From positions 29,069 through 93,068 of the forward strand of contig USEI01000005.1 in the NCBI GenBank assembly GCA_900553685.1: a stretch of 64,000 nt of DNA. The letters are read 5' to 3'. Positions 28,435-38,082 of this stretch are shown piece after piece; the first letter of the stretch is position 1; each line of letters begins with the position of its first letter. Source of the stretch: an uncultured Clostridium sp. (GTDB lineage: Bacteria > Bacillota > Clostridia > TANB77 > CAG-508). Made by a program: the position numbers and the translations under genes. The notes beneath the pieces were generated by a model that saw only the letters and a program-made list of their open reading frames with translations, was not told the origin of the DNA and did not search any database.

Positions 28435-29037
28435 CTATATATTTTTAACTATAAAATCTATAACTTCATCATCATTATTATCGTCTTTTTCTTTTTTCTC
28501 TTCATCATTTAACTCAACCAAATACTTATTATATTTTGGTACAACACTTATAGAATCTAATGGATAACCAGGATTTCTTTTTTCACAAGGTTTTTCTACA
28601 AAATAGAAATTGCTCTTACTCCAAGAATATTCTTTCTTTTCAATACCATTATATACTACCATGCCAAATATCCATTTTGCAGTTAATTTTCCTCCATATT
28701 CTTTTACTAAATCTGTATAATATTTAATCATCTCATCATCTGTTAGTCTTTTTCCGTTTACTCTTCTTACATGTGTTCCTGGCTGCTTTTCTTCTGGAAG
28801 TTCTTCTATAAATAAATTATTATCCATTCCTATTGTTACTATATTAGTTGCATCAAAATATCCTTTTGCTTTTATGAATGCATTTTCTAAAGCATTTTTT
28901 CCATTTTCTTCTATTTTAACATTCACATCAATATCTTTTAAAGTTAATAATTCAATATTTTTTAGTTTTAATTTCTCAGCATATTTTTTTACTTTTGCTG
29001 GGTTTGATGTTGCAAATAATACTTTTTTTCTTTTCAT
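28435..29037 (-). CDS. HAM1/RdgB-like NTP pyrophosphatase paralogue
   Basis: The 200-residue protein begins VLFATSNPAKVKKYAEKL, the substrate-binding start of the HAM1/ITPase family, and keeps ENGKNALENAFIKAKGYFD. It lacks the canonical SDDSG that follows in true RdgB, having GMDNNLFIE instead, and carries a Lys/Asp-rich tail. True RdgB is at 35512-36090, so this is a divergent paralogue with perhaps a different substrate. It is the last gene of an operon with the ABC exporter. Confidence 0.75.
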   Translation of the reverse strand: MKRKKVLFATSNPAKVKKYAEKLKLKNIELLTLKDIDVNVKIEENGKNALENAFIKAKGYFDATNIVTIGMDNNLFIEELPEEKQPGTHVRRVNGKRLTDDEMIKYYTDLVKEYGGKLTAKWIFGMVVYNGIEKKEYSWSKSNFYFVEKPCEKRNPGYPLDSISVVPKYNKYLVELNDEEKKEKDDNNDDEVIDFIVKNI

Positions 29038-29076
29038 AAAATTCTCCTTTTTATATTTTAATTTATATTTTTTATC

Positions 29077-30708
29077 CTAATATATTTTTTTGAATAATTT
29101 TGCTTTTTTCTTATCTATATACTTACTTAAAATAAAATTAATTAAAAAAGTTATAACAAAAATTGTAAATAAAAATATACTTGACCTAATAATTATTTTA
29201 CTAATAACAAAAATGCATCCCGAAATAAAAAATGTATAAAAAAGTTCATACATAATATTAGTATTTTGTTTCATCATTGTATATTCACTATTCCAATTCA
29301 TTTGTGGATTTTGTAAATCTATTAACAATTTACATTTTTCTCCAATAACATTTATAAAACATAAACTTAAAAATATTATAAACGTGAATAATAAATTTTT
29401 TGTAAATATTAAAAAAGCTATACTAACAATCAAACTTGCTAAAGTATTAATTAAAATTCCAATTCTAATTTTTATTTTAAATTGTTTATATAAATCTATA
29501 GGTAAAAATTTAATAAGTATTGCATTATTACTATCCCTTGAAATAGCAATAATTGAACTAAAATTTAACATATAAAAAACTTGTCCTACTATTAAAAATA
29601 TCGATATTCCTAAAGAAGAATTAACAATACTTTTAAATGACTCAATTAAATCCAAGCCAACTAATTTTGCAAATTGCATTAAAAATAAAACTATAGCTAA
29701 AATACATATTGGATAAAGAAGTGGCATTATAACACATTCTATACAAAAAATTGGTGTTCTTAATAATGTTTTCCATTCTTTAATAATATAAGTTTTATTC
29801 ATTTTCTTACTTTCAAAATCTTTTAAATTTAATTCTTTAAATTCACATTTTGTATTTTTATCACTATTTATTGTTGTTCCAATCGCACCTTTTAAATATA
29901 TTTTTGAAATTATAAAAATTATTATAAAATAACAAATAATACTTTCTAGATAATATAATATTAAATTTTTTAATCCGTCAATATTATCATAATTTAATAA
30001 AGTGTTCATAATCGGCTTTATTAATATAAAATAATCAGCAATACTTTCTGCTAAACCATTTGTTTTTAATATTATATTCCTAAATCCAGATACAGATATT
30101 GTTTGATTATTACTAAAAATCATGGTCACAAATCCCATTAAAAACATTGAAATAATTATTGTTATATAAAGAACTTTATTTTTGTTTTTTATAAAATTTG
30201 TAAATCTCATAATGATTGCAATAATTAATGATGTAAGTAATATTGGAATTATTGGAAGTATTAAAAGTACTAAAAACATATATATATAAAACAAAAAAAT
30301 TACCTTGGTTAATATCCCATATACTATCATTGGAATTCCAAGCATTATTACTTCCATTTGATATTCAGAAATTATCATATTAAAAAATTTAGCATGTAAA
30401 ATATCTTTTGGATATATTGGCATTCTAAGTAATATTTTTAAGTCTTTAGAAAAATACAAAACATTCAAACTTTCAAAAACGCTTTTAGCAAATAATATAA
30501 AAAAATTCATTAGCAATAAAATATTTACAAAAGCATAAGCTTGATTAATTTTAATTAATTGTTTAGTTACAATGTAACTAAACAAAATCATCATTATACT
30601 CAAAAATAAAAAAACAATACTAAAAGCAATACCTCCTAATATTAAGCTTTTTTTAGAAGGATTTGTTCTTATAGAATTTTTTAAAATAACTTTAGTTAAA
30701 CTTTTCAT
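29077..30708 (-). CDS. ABC-2 type transporter permease
   Basis: The 543-residue protein has about twelve hydrophobic segments and no ATPase motifs, and it starts six bases after the ATP-binding subunit ends. The fold matches large ABC-2 permeases (PF16949-like) of exporters in Firmicutes: MTKQLIKINQAYAF-type N-terminus, a middle soluble segment near residues 290-310 and a repeated helical bundle. It would pump an unknown substrate out of the cell with the partner at 30715. Confidence 0.75.
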   Translation of the reverse strand: MKSLTKVILKNSIRTNPSKKSLILGGIAFSIVFLFLSIMMILFSYIVTKQLIKINQAYAFVNILLLMNFFILFAKSVFESLNVLYFSKDLKILLRMPIYPKDILHAKFFNMIISEYQMEVIMLGIPMIVYGILTKVIFLFYIYMFLVLLILPIIPILLTSLIIAIIMRFTNFIKNKNKVLYITIIISMFLMGFVTMIFSNNQTISVSGFRNIILKTNGLAESIADYFILIKPIMNTLLNYDNIDGLKNLILYYLESIICYFIIIFIISKIYLKGAIGTTINSDKNTKCEFKELNLKDFESKKMNKTYIIKEWKTLLRTPIFCIECVIMPLLYPICILAIVLFLMQFAKLVGLDLIESFKSIVNSSLGISIFLIVGQVFYMLNFSSIIAISRDSNNAILIKFLPIDLYKQFKIKIRIGILINTLASLIVSIAFLIFTKNLLFTFIIFLSLCFINVIGEKCKLLIDLQNPQMNWNSEYTMMKQNTNIMYELFYTFFISGCIFVISKIIIRSSIFLFTIFVITFLINFILSKYIDKKKAKLFKKIY

Positions 30709-30714
30709 ATAAAA

Positions 30715-31437
30715 CTACTCCTCTATAATTTTTAAGAAAGATTCCTCTAAAGAATCTGGAGTTTTATACTTCTCTTTTAACTCTTCAGTAGTACCAACAA
30801 AAATAATTTTTCCTTTATCTATTACTGCAATTTTATCACATAATTTTTCAGCCACTTCCAAAACATGTGTAGAAAAAAATACAGTATTTCCTTTTTTACT
30901 ATGTTCTTTCATTAATTTTTTTAAAGTATATGAAGCTTTAGGGTCTAAACCTGTCATAGGCTCATCTAAAATCCAATTTTTAGGATTATATAAAAGCACA
31001 CTTATTATAAGTAATTTTTGTTTCATTCCATGTGAATAACTCTGAATTCTATCTCTAAGCTGATTGTAAATACCAAATTCTCTAGCAAGTTTTTGTACTT
31101 TATCTAGTCTTTCTGCTGGAGGTACTTTGTAAACATCAGAAATAAAATTTAAATACTCAAGTCCTGTTAATTTTTCAAAAGCATCTGGTGTATCCGGTAC
31201 AAATCCAAACATTTTTTTTGCTTCTATCGGATTTTTCTTTATACTCTTTCCATCAATAAGTATATCTCCTTCATCAATATCTAAAACTCCTGTAATCATC
31301 TCTATTGTTGTAGTTTTTCCTGCGCCATTTGGTCCAATAAAGCCAAACACTATTCCATCATCTATTTTTAAATTCATATTCTCAATAACTTTTTCACTCT
31401 TAACATAAGATTGACTTACATTTTTAATTTCTATCAT
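30715..31437 (-). CDS. ABC transporter ATP-binding protein
   Basis: The 240-residue ATPase has Walker A GPNGAGKTTT near residues 37-46, the Q-loop region, the signature SYSHGMKQK, Walker B WILDEPMTGLDP, and the switch His in FSTHVLEVAEK. It is the energising subunit for the permease that follows at 29077. The order ATPase-permease with short spacing is typical of ABC-2 exporters. Confidence 0.93.
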   Translation of the reverse strand: MIEIKNVSQSYVKSEKVIENMNLKIDDGIVFGFIGPNGAGKTTTIEMITGVLDIDEGDILIDGKSIKKNPIEAKKMFGFVPDTPDAFEKLTGLEYLNFISDVYKVPPAERLDKVQKLAREFGIYNQLRDRIQSYSHGMKQKLLIISVLLYNPKNWILDEPMTGLDPKASYTLKKLMKEHSKKGNTVFFSTHVLEVAEKLCDKIAVIDKGKIIFVGTTEELKEKYKTPDSLEESFLKIIEE

Positions 31438-31446
31438 TTGTTTCTC

Positions 31447-32850
31447 CTAATTTATAATTTTTACACTTAATACTTTATTAAAATTTGTATTTGTTAACTC
31501 AATACTAACATTTTTATAATTTAAATTTTTTTTTTTTAGAATTTTCATATTATTAATACATTTAAAAAAATTATCATTTTTAATCTGAATTGCAAATTCT
31601 TTTTCGTGTCTGTTTGGAACAAATATTATTGTATACTCTTTTAAAGCTGCTTTTCCGTCAAATTCTTTAATAAGTTTAAATAATTCATCATAAACTTTTA
31701 TTGTTAACTTTAAATCTGCTATTGTTCTCATTAGTGGAGCTGTATATCTCATTAATTTTATATCATACATATCATCAATAAATTGATTTTTGTCTATACT
31801 AAGTTTCTTTAATATATAATCTATTTTTATTTGTAGAGTATCATAATTAATACATCCTGTTGTATCACTTATCCTTTCAAGCGCTACCTTAGTTTTATTT
31901 CTTTTGTGAATTTTATTTTCTTCCACTTCTTTAAAAAATTTAAAACATTCTTTTACTCTTTTATATTTTTCACTATCCATCAGGATTTCATCAACTGCTA
32001 CAATATCTCCGTATCCCATTATAAATAAAATTTCTGGAATTTGATTTTTTATTTCTACAACATTTGGAATATTTTTAATTAAATCTTTATATGTATTTTC
32101 AACAAATTCATCACTTCCTTCTGTTGATAAAGATGATATTAAAGTATGATATGAAATTAAAGTTTTTAAGGTCTGTATCAAATCTTTCATACTTATATGC
32201 ATATCAATTTCTTTTAATTTTTCTTCTGTTAACCCTATTTCTAACAAAATTTGTAAAACATATTTTGCTCCAAGTATATCATGCTTTGAAATATCTTCTA
32301 CTACACCAATATCATGGATTAAGCAAAATATTTTTAATATAAATCTTGATTCTTTAGTTAAGTTCTCATATATTTTATGTAATTCTTTAATCTGCTTTTT
32401 ATTTTCTTCGTTTTTATTAAAGTTAACTAACTCTTTATTTTGTGGAATATTGTAATTTGAAATTTGATAAGCATATATAGTATGAGCCATCCAACCATTC
32501 ATTTTATATGTATTTGTTCCACCTCTTATAACTTCATTCTCTTTTCTTAAAGTAGAACTAATTTTATCTATATAATTCTTTTTTCCGTCATATTTGCTAT
32601 ATAAAATCCACAATAATTTTGCAGAGTTTATATCTAATAATAAATGAACAAAACTTTGATTTAAAACTTTCAAATCAATTTTTATATTATCTAAAAATAA
32701 ATTAAAATCATTTCGAGCTTTTTCTCTCAGAATATTTTGTTCTTCTTTATTTTCAGTTCTCTTTAATATTAACGCCATATCTTTATAATATTTATCATAA
32801 TCAAATTCAAGTTCTTTTTGAGTTATATTTTTTATACCATAAATATCCAT
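31447..32850 (-). CDS. Large HD-domain protein
   Basis: The 467-residue protein has an HD motif in FCLIHDIGVVEDISKHD near residues 175-192, a later HDILGAK and SYHTLISSLS segment that could complete the metal site, and long helical flanks. No second catalytic domain is recognised. It follows peptidase E and precedes the ABC ATPase with about ten bases between each pair, so it is part of the same operon. The likely role is nucleotide or second-messenger hydrolysis, but the substrate is unknown. Confidence 0.6.
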   Translation of the reverse strand: MDIYGIKNITQKELEFDYDKYYKDMALILKRTENKEEQNILREKARNDFNLFLDNIKIDLKVLNQSFVHLLLDINSAKLLWILYSKYDGKKNYIDKISSTLRKENEVIRGGTNTYKMNGWMAHTIYAYQISNYNIPQNKELVNFNKNEENKKQIKELHKIYENLTKESRFILKIFCLIHDIGVVEDISKHDILGAKYVLQILLEIGLTEEKLKEIDMHISMKDLIQTLKTLISYHTLISSLSTEGSDEFVENTYKDLIKNIPNVVEIKNQIPEILFIMGYGDIVAVDEILMDSEKYKRVKECFKFFKEVEENKIHKRNKTKVALERISDTTGCINYDTLQIKIDYILKKLSIDKNQFIDDMYDIKLMRYTAPLMRTIADLKLTIKVYDELFKLIKEFDGKAALKEYTIIFVPNRHEKEFAIQIKNDNFFKCINNMKILKKKNLNYKNVSIELTNTNFNKVLSVKIIN

Positions 32851-32859
32851 TTTTCCACT

Positions 32860-33579
32860 CTATATTTTATAAATTATATTTTCTTTAATTTCTTTTTCTA
32901 AAAATTTATTATCTTTATATTCTATTTTATATGCTTTAGCATTTTTAATGCTTTTTATAAGTTTAAATTCGTTGTTAATAAATTCTATTGCTGTTCCATT
33001 ATCTAAAGCTATTCCTGGTAAGTTTTTATTTTTTATTGTTTCATAAAATTGTTTTCTCTTTTCTTTGCTTTTTTCATTATAATGCACACAATTTATTGCA
33101 GGTATTACTCCCATTCCCTCGATTAATTCATAATTATACTTATACCAACAATATGAGCCTGCACTAAAGCCAGACATCACTATTCCATTTTCATAAGCTT
33201 CTTTTAATATTTTTATTAAATTAATTCTATTCCATTCTGAAAGCATAAATTTTGTGTTTCCACCGCCTATATATATAATATCTGCGGTTAGAACCTTTTC
33301 TTTAAATTCTTCACAATTTTTAGCTTCTTTTCCGATTATTTCTAATTTATCAACTATACATCCAAAATTTTCGTAAATATTTTTTATTGCTTTATAATAT
33401 AAAATATTTTCTTTTGAGGCTGTTCCTATAAATAATAACTTTGGATTTTTCTTATTAGAAAGTTTAACAATTTCTTTATCAATGCTTTCTGTTTGATAAA
33501 AAAGTTGTTTGTCATCTTTTGTTTCAAAGTTATAACCTTTAATTAATCCGCCTCCTATGGTAACTAGCTTTTTATCCAT
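32860..33579 (-). CDS. Peptidase E family (S51) protein
   Basis: The 239-residue protein has the S51 marks: IYIGGGNTKFML, the nucleophile Ser in SGFSAGSYCWY, and a CVHYNEK segment with His. Peptidase E-like enzymes cut Asp-X dipeptides; cyanophycinases share this fold. It lies in the operon between the UDG-like gene and the HD gene with short spacers. Confidence 0.85.
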   Translation of the reverse strand: MDKKLVTIGGGLIKGYNFETKDDKQLFYQTESIDKEIVKLSNKKNPKLLFIGTASKENILYYKAIKNIYENFGCIVDKLEIIGKEAKNCEEFKEKVLTADIIYIGGGNTKFMLSEWNRINLIKILKEAYENGIVMSGFSAGSYCWYKYNYELIEGMGVIPAINCVHYNEKSKEKRKQFYETIKNKNLPGIALDNGTAIEFINNEFKLIKSIKNAKAYKIEYKDNKFLEKEIKENIIYKI

Positions 33580-33591
33580 AAAACACCTCTT

Positions 33592-34242
33592 TTACAATTC
33601 ATTCTGCATAATCCATTTAATATCTTCTATTGATTTACCTATATTAAACCTACCATTTCCTATTGGATAATATACTGAATAAAATTTATATTCTTTAGAA
33701 TTAATTTCTCTTTTAAAAAGCTTTTTTCTACAAACAGATACAGAAATTTTTTCTTTTAAAACTATTGAACTTACCTGATTTCCAAACAAAATTATTACTT
33801 TTGGATTTATTATATCTATTTCTTTTTCAAGTAACTCTAAATATTCTTTATAAACACTATCTGGCAATGGTCTTGCATCCACCTGTGTACATTTTCCTAA
33901 GTTAGTAATAAAATATTTGTTTTTTTCTACATTTTTATAAACTTCATCAGCAAATTCTTCTGTCCAATCTATAGGTTTTAAACTTTTAATTTTTTTATAA
34001 ACGGTTTCATCAAGTAAATCTAAATTATAAAACAAATCCCAAATATTTTTTGTTCCAATCCATGGAGATTTTCTTCCTTTCCAAGTTTTACTAGAAGCTA
34101 TATTTCTACCTGTTGGATTCATAAAAACAAAACAAATATCTGGATTTATGGTGCAACCCCCATTATATATTGAGTCTAATTCTTTTGCACCATATTTTTC
34201 TTGAAGCTTATCATATTCTATACTTAACTCTTCTAACTTCAT
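33592..34242 (-). CDS. Uracil-DNA glycosylase superfamily protein
   Basis: The 216-residue protein matches the UDG-like fold: ICFVFMNPTGRN in motif-1 position, a helix with KNIWDLFYNLDLL, IILFGNQVSSIVL, and a C-terminal YPIGNGRFN that stands where UDGs have their loop. The exact family (4, 5 or a divergent uracil-binding group) and its activity are uncertain because the usual GEAPG and HPSP motifs are altered. No Fe-S cysteine set is obvious. It sits between dxr and peptidase E. Confidence 0.7.
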   Translation of the reverse strand: MKLEELSIEYDKLQEKYGAKELDSIYNGGCTINPDICFVFMNPTGRNIASSKTWKGRKSPWIGTKNIWDLFYNLDLLDETVYKKIKSLKPIDWTEEFADEVYKNVEKNKYFITNLGKCTQVDARPLPDSVYKEYLELLEKEIDIINPKVIILFGNQVSSIVLKEKISVSVCRKKLFKREINSKEYKFYSVYYPIGNGRFNIGKSIEDIKWIMQNEL

Positions 34243-34260
34243 AATTCCACCAAATCATTT

Positions 34261-35397
34261 TCAACCTATTAATTCTCTAGTTTTTTCTTTTACTTCTTTA
34301 TCAAATTCTAAAATATCTTCTACTGTTTTCAACTCTCTTTTTTCATACATATTCATAACTTTTTCTAGCATATTTGGAATATCAGTATATTTAATTTTTT
34401 TATTTAAAAAACTATCTACTAGCACTTCATTTGCTGCATTCAAAACTACTTGAAAACTATGTCCTTTTTCTATTGCATCATAAGCAAGTTTTAAACACTT
34501 AAATTTTTTCAAATCTGGTTTTTCAAATTTTAAGTCAACAATCTCAAATAAGTCTAATTTCTCAATATTATTTTCTAATCTATTTGGGAAATTTAAAGCA
34601 TAAGCTATTGGTATTTGCATAGACTTTGGACCAATATTTGCCATAATTGTTCCATCTTTAAATTGAACCATTGAATGAACTAAACTTTTTCTATGAACTA
34701 CTACTTCTATTTGGTTAGGCTCTACATTAAATAGCCATTTTGCTTCAATTATTTCAAATCCTTTATTCATCATAGTAGAAGAGTCTATTGTTACTTTAGG
34801 TCCCATATTCCAAGTTGGATGATTTAAAGCTTCTTCAACTGTTATTTTATCTGATATCTCTTTATCAAAAAAAGGACCACCAGAAGCTGTTAATAATATT
34901 TTATCAATTTTATTGCTTTCTTCACCATTTAAGCATTGCATTATTGCACTATGTTCACTATCTACTGTAAGTAATTTACTATTATTTTCTTTTGCAGTTT
35001 TCATTATAAGCTCTCCACCGGCAACTAATACTTCTTTATTGGCAAGAGCAACAGTCTTTCCATTTTTAATCATATTATAAGTTGGTCTTAACCCTGCAAT
35101 ACCAACAAGTGCAGAAATTGAAATATCAAAATCAGTTAACTTTGATATTTCTTCCATTCCAGCTTCTCCATAAAACACTTTTATATTTTTAAAAGTATCT
35201 TTAAGTATTTCAGCATTTTCTTTTGATATTATATAAACATTTTTAGGCTTGAATTCTTTAATTTGTTCTATTATTTTTTTTATATTTTTACCAGCTACTA
35301 AAGTTACTACTTCAAATAAATCTGGATTTTCTCTAATAATTTGTAATGTACTTTCTCCTATTGAACCTGTTGAGCCAAAAATTGCAATTTTCTTCAT
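34261..35397 (-). CDS. dxr: 1-deoxy-D-xylulose 5-phosphate reductoisomerase
   Basis: The 378-residue enzyme carries out the committed step of the MEP isoprenoid pathway, turning DXP into MEP with NADPH. The N-terminal GSTGSIGESTL (8-18) binds NADPH. ALANKEVLVAGGE, DSEHSAIMQCL (metal-binding), the GGPFF loop, HPTWNMGPKVTIDSSTMMNKG and the VVHRKSLVHSMV segment match the family. Length is normal. The next MEP genes ispD, ispE and ispF are about 5-7 kb upstream on the same strand. Confidence 0.97.
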   Translation of the reverse strand: MKKIAIFGSTGSIGESTLQIIRENPDLFEVVTLVAGKNIKKIIEQIKEFKPKNVYIISKENAEILKDTFKNIKVFYGEAGMEEISKLTDFDISISALVGIAGLRPTYNMIKNGKTVALANKEVLVAGGELIMKTAKENNSKLLTVDSEHSAIMQCLNGEESNKIDKILLTASGGPFFDKEISDKITVEEALNHPTWNMGPKVTIDSSTMMNKGFEIIEAKWLFNVEPNQIEVVVHRKSLVHSMVQFKDGTIMANIGPKSMQIPIAYALNFPNRLENNIEKLDLFEIVDLKFEKPDLKKFKCLKLAYDAIEKGHSFQVVLNAANEVLVDSFLNKKIKYTDIPNMLEKVMNMYEKRELKTVEDILEFDKEVKEKTRELIG

Positions 35398-35511
35398 TTT
35401 TTCTCCTTTAATAATTTATTTTTTCAAATACAATCTTCCAAAATTTTATCTAAAATTATATTATTTTATTTCTATATTTTATAAACATTTAACCTTTTCA
35501 TTTTATATCTT

Positions 35512-36090
35512 CTAAATATTTTCTAATTTAACCTTTATCTTTTCTAAAGCCTTTTTTCTTGCACTAATTTTATTTTTTTCATTATCTGAAAGCTCAGCTA
35601 AAGTTTTACCGTTTTCTAATTCAAATATTTCATCAAATCCAAATCCGTTTTTTCCTCTTACTTCTTTTGCAATATACCCATTTAATTCTTCTACAGAAGT
35701 AACTACTTCATCCCCTTTTGCTACAGCAATAGCAGTTATAAACTTTACTTTTCTATTCTCTTTTTTTACTCCATCTAATTTTTTGATAATTTCTAAATTT
35801 CTATCTCTATCTGTTCCACAATGCCATCTTTTTGTAAAGACTCCTGGAAATCCGTTTAAATATTCTATCTCAATTCCGGAGTCATCTGAAATACAAACTT
35901 TTCCATTTAATTTTTTTGAAATGACAGTTGCTTTTTTTATTGCATTTTCTTCAAAAGTTTCTTTATCTTCTTCTACATCTATATCTATTCCTGTTTCTTT
36001 TAAAGGTATTACTTTATAATTATTTAATATTTCTTCTACTTCTTTTATCTTTCCTTTATTTCCTGATGCGATAATCATTTCTTTTTCCAT
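35512..36090 (-). CDS. rdgB: XTP/dITP diphosphatase RdgB
   Basis: The 192-residue enzyme hydrolyses dITP, XTP and other deaminated purine triphosphates to keep them out of DNA. It has the full motif set: IIASGNKGKIKEV, EENAIKKA, CISDDSGIEI, GFPGVFTKRW and GFGFDEIF. Length is as expected. It lies upstream of dxr by about 115 bases. A divergent paralogue is at 28435. Confidence 0.93.
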   Translation of the reverse strand: MEKEMIIASGNKGKIKEVEEILNNYKVIPLKETGIDIDVEEDKETFEENAIKKATVISKKLNGKVCISDDSGIEIEYLNGFPGVFTKRWHCGTDRDRNLEIIKKLDGVKKENRKVKFITAIAVAKGDEVVTSVEELNGYIAKEVRGKNGFGFDEIFELENGKTLAELSDNEKNKISARKKALEKIKVKLENI

Positions 36091-36211
36091 AATTCATTCC
36101 CCTTTTGCCTAAAATTTCTTTGTTTATTTTATCATATAAAGGAAAAAAAATAAACAATACTATAAATATTGTTTATTTTAAAATTTTTATTTATTAAATT
36201 ATTATTTAAAC

Positions 36212-36775
36212 TTATAAATTAAATCTCGCTTTTATTATTTTAGCAACTTCTTCTGCTGATAAATCTTCATTATTTATTTTTATATAATTCTTAAAAATTT
36301 TCTCGCCTTCTCCAGGCTCAGAATTTAATTTATGTTTTTCCATTGAACGAAATATATCTTTTTTGCTCCACTCTAAATCTCTTTTAGAAGCTTTATGTTT
36401 TAATCTATTTTCCGTTTTATTTCTTTCTAATCTTTTTTCTAATGAAGCTTCTAATTCTACTACATATGATTCTTCAAAAAGTTTCATCCAACTATCTGTT
36501 TCAGCCTTTTCTTTTTCAAAATCTTTTCCAAAATCAAAACAACCTGTAAAAATAATTCCTTTTTCATTACTTTTTGAAAACTCTTTAAAAATCTCATATC
36601 TCATTAATCTATTCATTTGGTGATATACGTTCTTATCATAATCAAATATTAATCTAACTAATTCCATTGTCATGTGATTATAAAAAAGTTTATATCCTGT
36701 AATTTTAGAAAGTTCTTGTCCTACGGTCATTTTTCCTACTGCTTGTGGACCAATTATTAAAACAAATTTAGGCAT
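36212..36775 (-). CDS. P-loop kinase-like protein (AAA_18/shikimate-kinase-like)
   Basis: The 187-residue protein starts with FVLIIGPQAVGKMTVGQELS, a Walker A of the GxxxxGK[MT] type, then HMTMELVRLIFD. Later it has GIIFTGCFDFG and LEASLEKRLERNKTENRL, a lid-like Arg-rich helix of nucleotide kinases. It probably phosphorylates a small metabolite or nucleoside; the substrate cannot be told. AAGGAGG is before the ATG. Confidence 0.7.
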   Translation of the reverse strand: MPKFVLIIGPQAVGKMTVGQELSKITGYKLFYNHMTMELVRLIFDYDKNVYHQMNRLMRYEIFKEFSKSNEKGIIFTGCFDFGKDFEKEKAETDSWMKLFEESYVVELEASLEKRLERNKTENRLKHKASKRDLEWSKKDIFRSMEKHKLNSEPGEGEKIFKNYIKINNEDLSAEEVAKIIKARFNL

Positions 36776-36805
36776 TAATCAAAGCCTCCTTCTTTATTTT
36801 TAGCA

Positions 36806-37273
36806 TTATTTTATCCAATTAATATATTCTTCTGGATTTTCATTACCTTTAAATCTTTTATCACTTATAAAATCTAAGTTTTTATATGTATTTTTTAAAT
36901 CTTTAAAACTTCCTTGTGAACTAGAACCTCCACTTGTTACAAATACATAAACATTTTTTCCTTCTAAATTATTTTCCTCTATAAATGTATTTATAATCGT
37001 TGGAGCAGTATACCACCACACAGGAAATCCAATTATAATAGTATCATATTCATCTATATTAGATACTGTATTTCTAATCTCTGGCCTTGATGTTTTATCT
37101 TGCATTTCTATTGAAGATCTACTTTTTTTATCATGCCAATTCAAATCTTCATCTGTATATTTTTGTACTGGCTCTATTTCAAATAAATCTGCTTTTATAG
37201 ATTCTGCTACTTTTACTGCAACTTTTTTTGTAACACCACTTGCTGAAAAATAAGATACTAAAATTTTACTCAT
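36806..37273 (-). CDS. Flavodoxin
   Basis: The 155-residue protein is a flavodoxin_4-like domain: the phosphate loop YFSASGVTKKVA near residues 8-19, IIIGFPVWWYTAPTII near 72-87 for the flavin ring, and VFVTSGGSSSQGS. It should carry electrons via FMN or act as a quinone reductase-like protein. It is a single gene with AGGAGG before the ATG. Confidence 0.87.
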   Translation of the reverse strand: MSKILVSYFSASGVTKKVAVKVAESIKADLFEIEPVQKYTDEDLNWHDKKSRSSIEMQDKTSRPEIRNTVSNIDEYDTIIIGFPVWWYTAPTIINTFIEENNLEGKNVYVFVTSGGSSSQGSFKDLKNTYKNLDFISDKRFKGNENPEEYINWIK

Positions 37274-37366
37274 AAAAATTCCTCCTAAAAATAATAATAT
37301 TATTGTAAAATTTCCTAAAATATTCTGTAATTTCTTTCATTATTTGTATTTGATTAACTGCTTTGC

Positions 37367-37507
37367 CTAAATAATTAAAGCTTTTTTATCAATTTCAGGA
37401 CCTATCCAATTATCGATTATTAAATTGCTACATGCTGCTACTCTAAGCATATGCATTTGAAGATTTTCAGAAAGATGATATTTTCTATAAATTTCTAATA
37501 TATTCAT
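37367..37507 (-). pseudogene. Truncated HD-domain hydrolase, N-terminal remnant
   Basis: An ATG at 37505-37507 with a plausible AAGG site opens 46 residues ending at a stop. MHMLRVAACSNLIIDNW closely resembles the start of the HD-domain hydrolases in which the next helix carries the HD motif; here the reading ends just before it. The remaining ~90 bases on its 3' side hold no continuation. So it is the relic of a deleted gene, not a functional enzyme. Confidence 0.6.
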
Positions 37508-37592
37508 AAATTTTCCTTTCCGCCATTTTAGTTAATATATTATAAACTATATTTTCTACTAATTTAATGCATCATTCCCTTACAACTCATAA

Positions 37593-38051
37593 TCAATATT
37601 CTTTTAAATCATATTTAAGTAGTGTATCTCCATCATATTCAAATTTTATAGTAAAAAACTTATCATCTTTTTGAATTTTATTTATGAAAATCTTGTCACC
37701 TTCCCAAGTTTTCAAATTTAAAACTTCTTTTTTATCAATCCATTTTAAATCTCCTTCATTACATTCTATAAGCTTACCACTAAAATTATCTGATGTGAAT
37801 AAACATACATATTCTGTTTCCCAAGTTTTGGATATATATGTTATAATTCCTCTAAATTTATAAGAATTTAAAGTAAGTCCTGTTTCTTCTTTTACTTCTC
37901 TTATAATACATTCTTCTGGGCTTTCTCCAACTTCAAATTTTCCCCCAATTCCTATCCATTTATTTTCATTTATATCATTGTTCTTTTTAGTTCTATGTAA
38001 CATTAAATATTTTTCATCTTTTTCAATATAACATAAACTTGAAAATATCAT
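37593..38051 (-). CDS. Nudix hydrolase (MutT/8-oxo-dGTP diphosphatase-like)
   Basis: The 152-residue protein has a complete Nudix box at about residues 38-60: GGKFEVGESPEECIIREV followed by KEETGL (G-x5-E-x7-R-E-x2-E-E-x-G). The N-terminal SSLCYIEKDEKYLMLHR fits 8-oxo-dGTP diphosphatases of the YvcI type. It would clean the nucleotide pool. A second Nudix fragment lies at 39638-39817. Confidence 0.88.
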   Translation of the reverse strand: MIFSSLCYIEKDEKYLMLHRTKKNNDINENKWIGIGGKFEVGESPEECIIREVKEETGLTLNSYKFRGIITYISKTWETEYVCLFTSDNFSGKLIECNEGDLKWIDKKEVLNLKTWEGDKIFINKIQKDDKFFTIKFEYDGDTLLKYDLKEY

Positions 38052-38082
38052 AAATTTCTCCTATAGTTAAATTTCCCATAAA

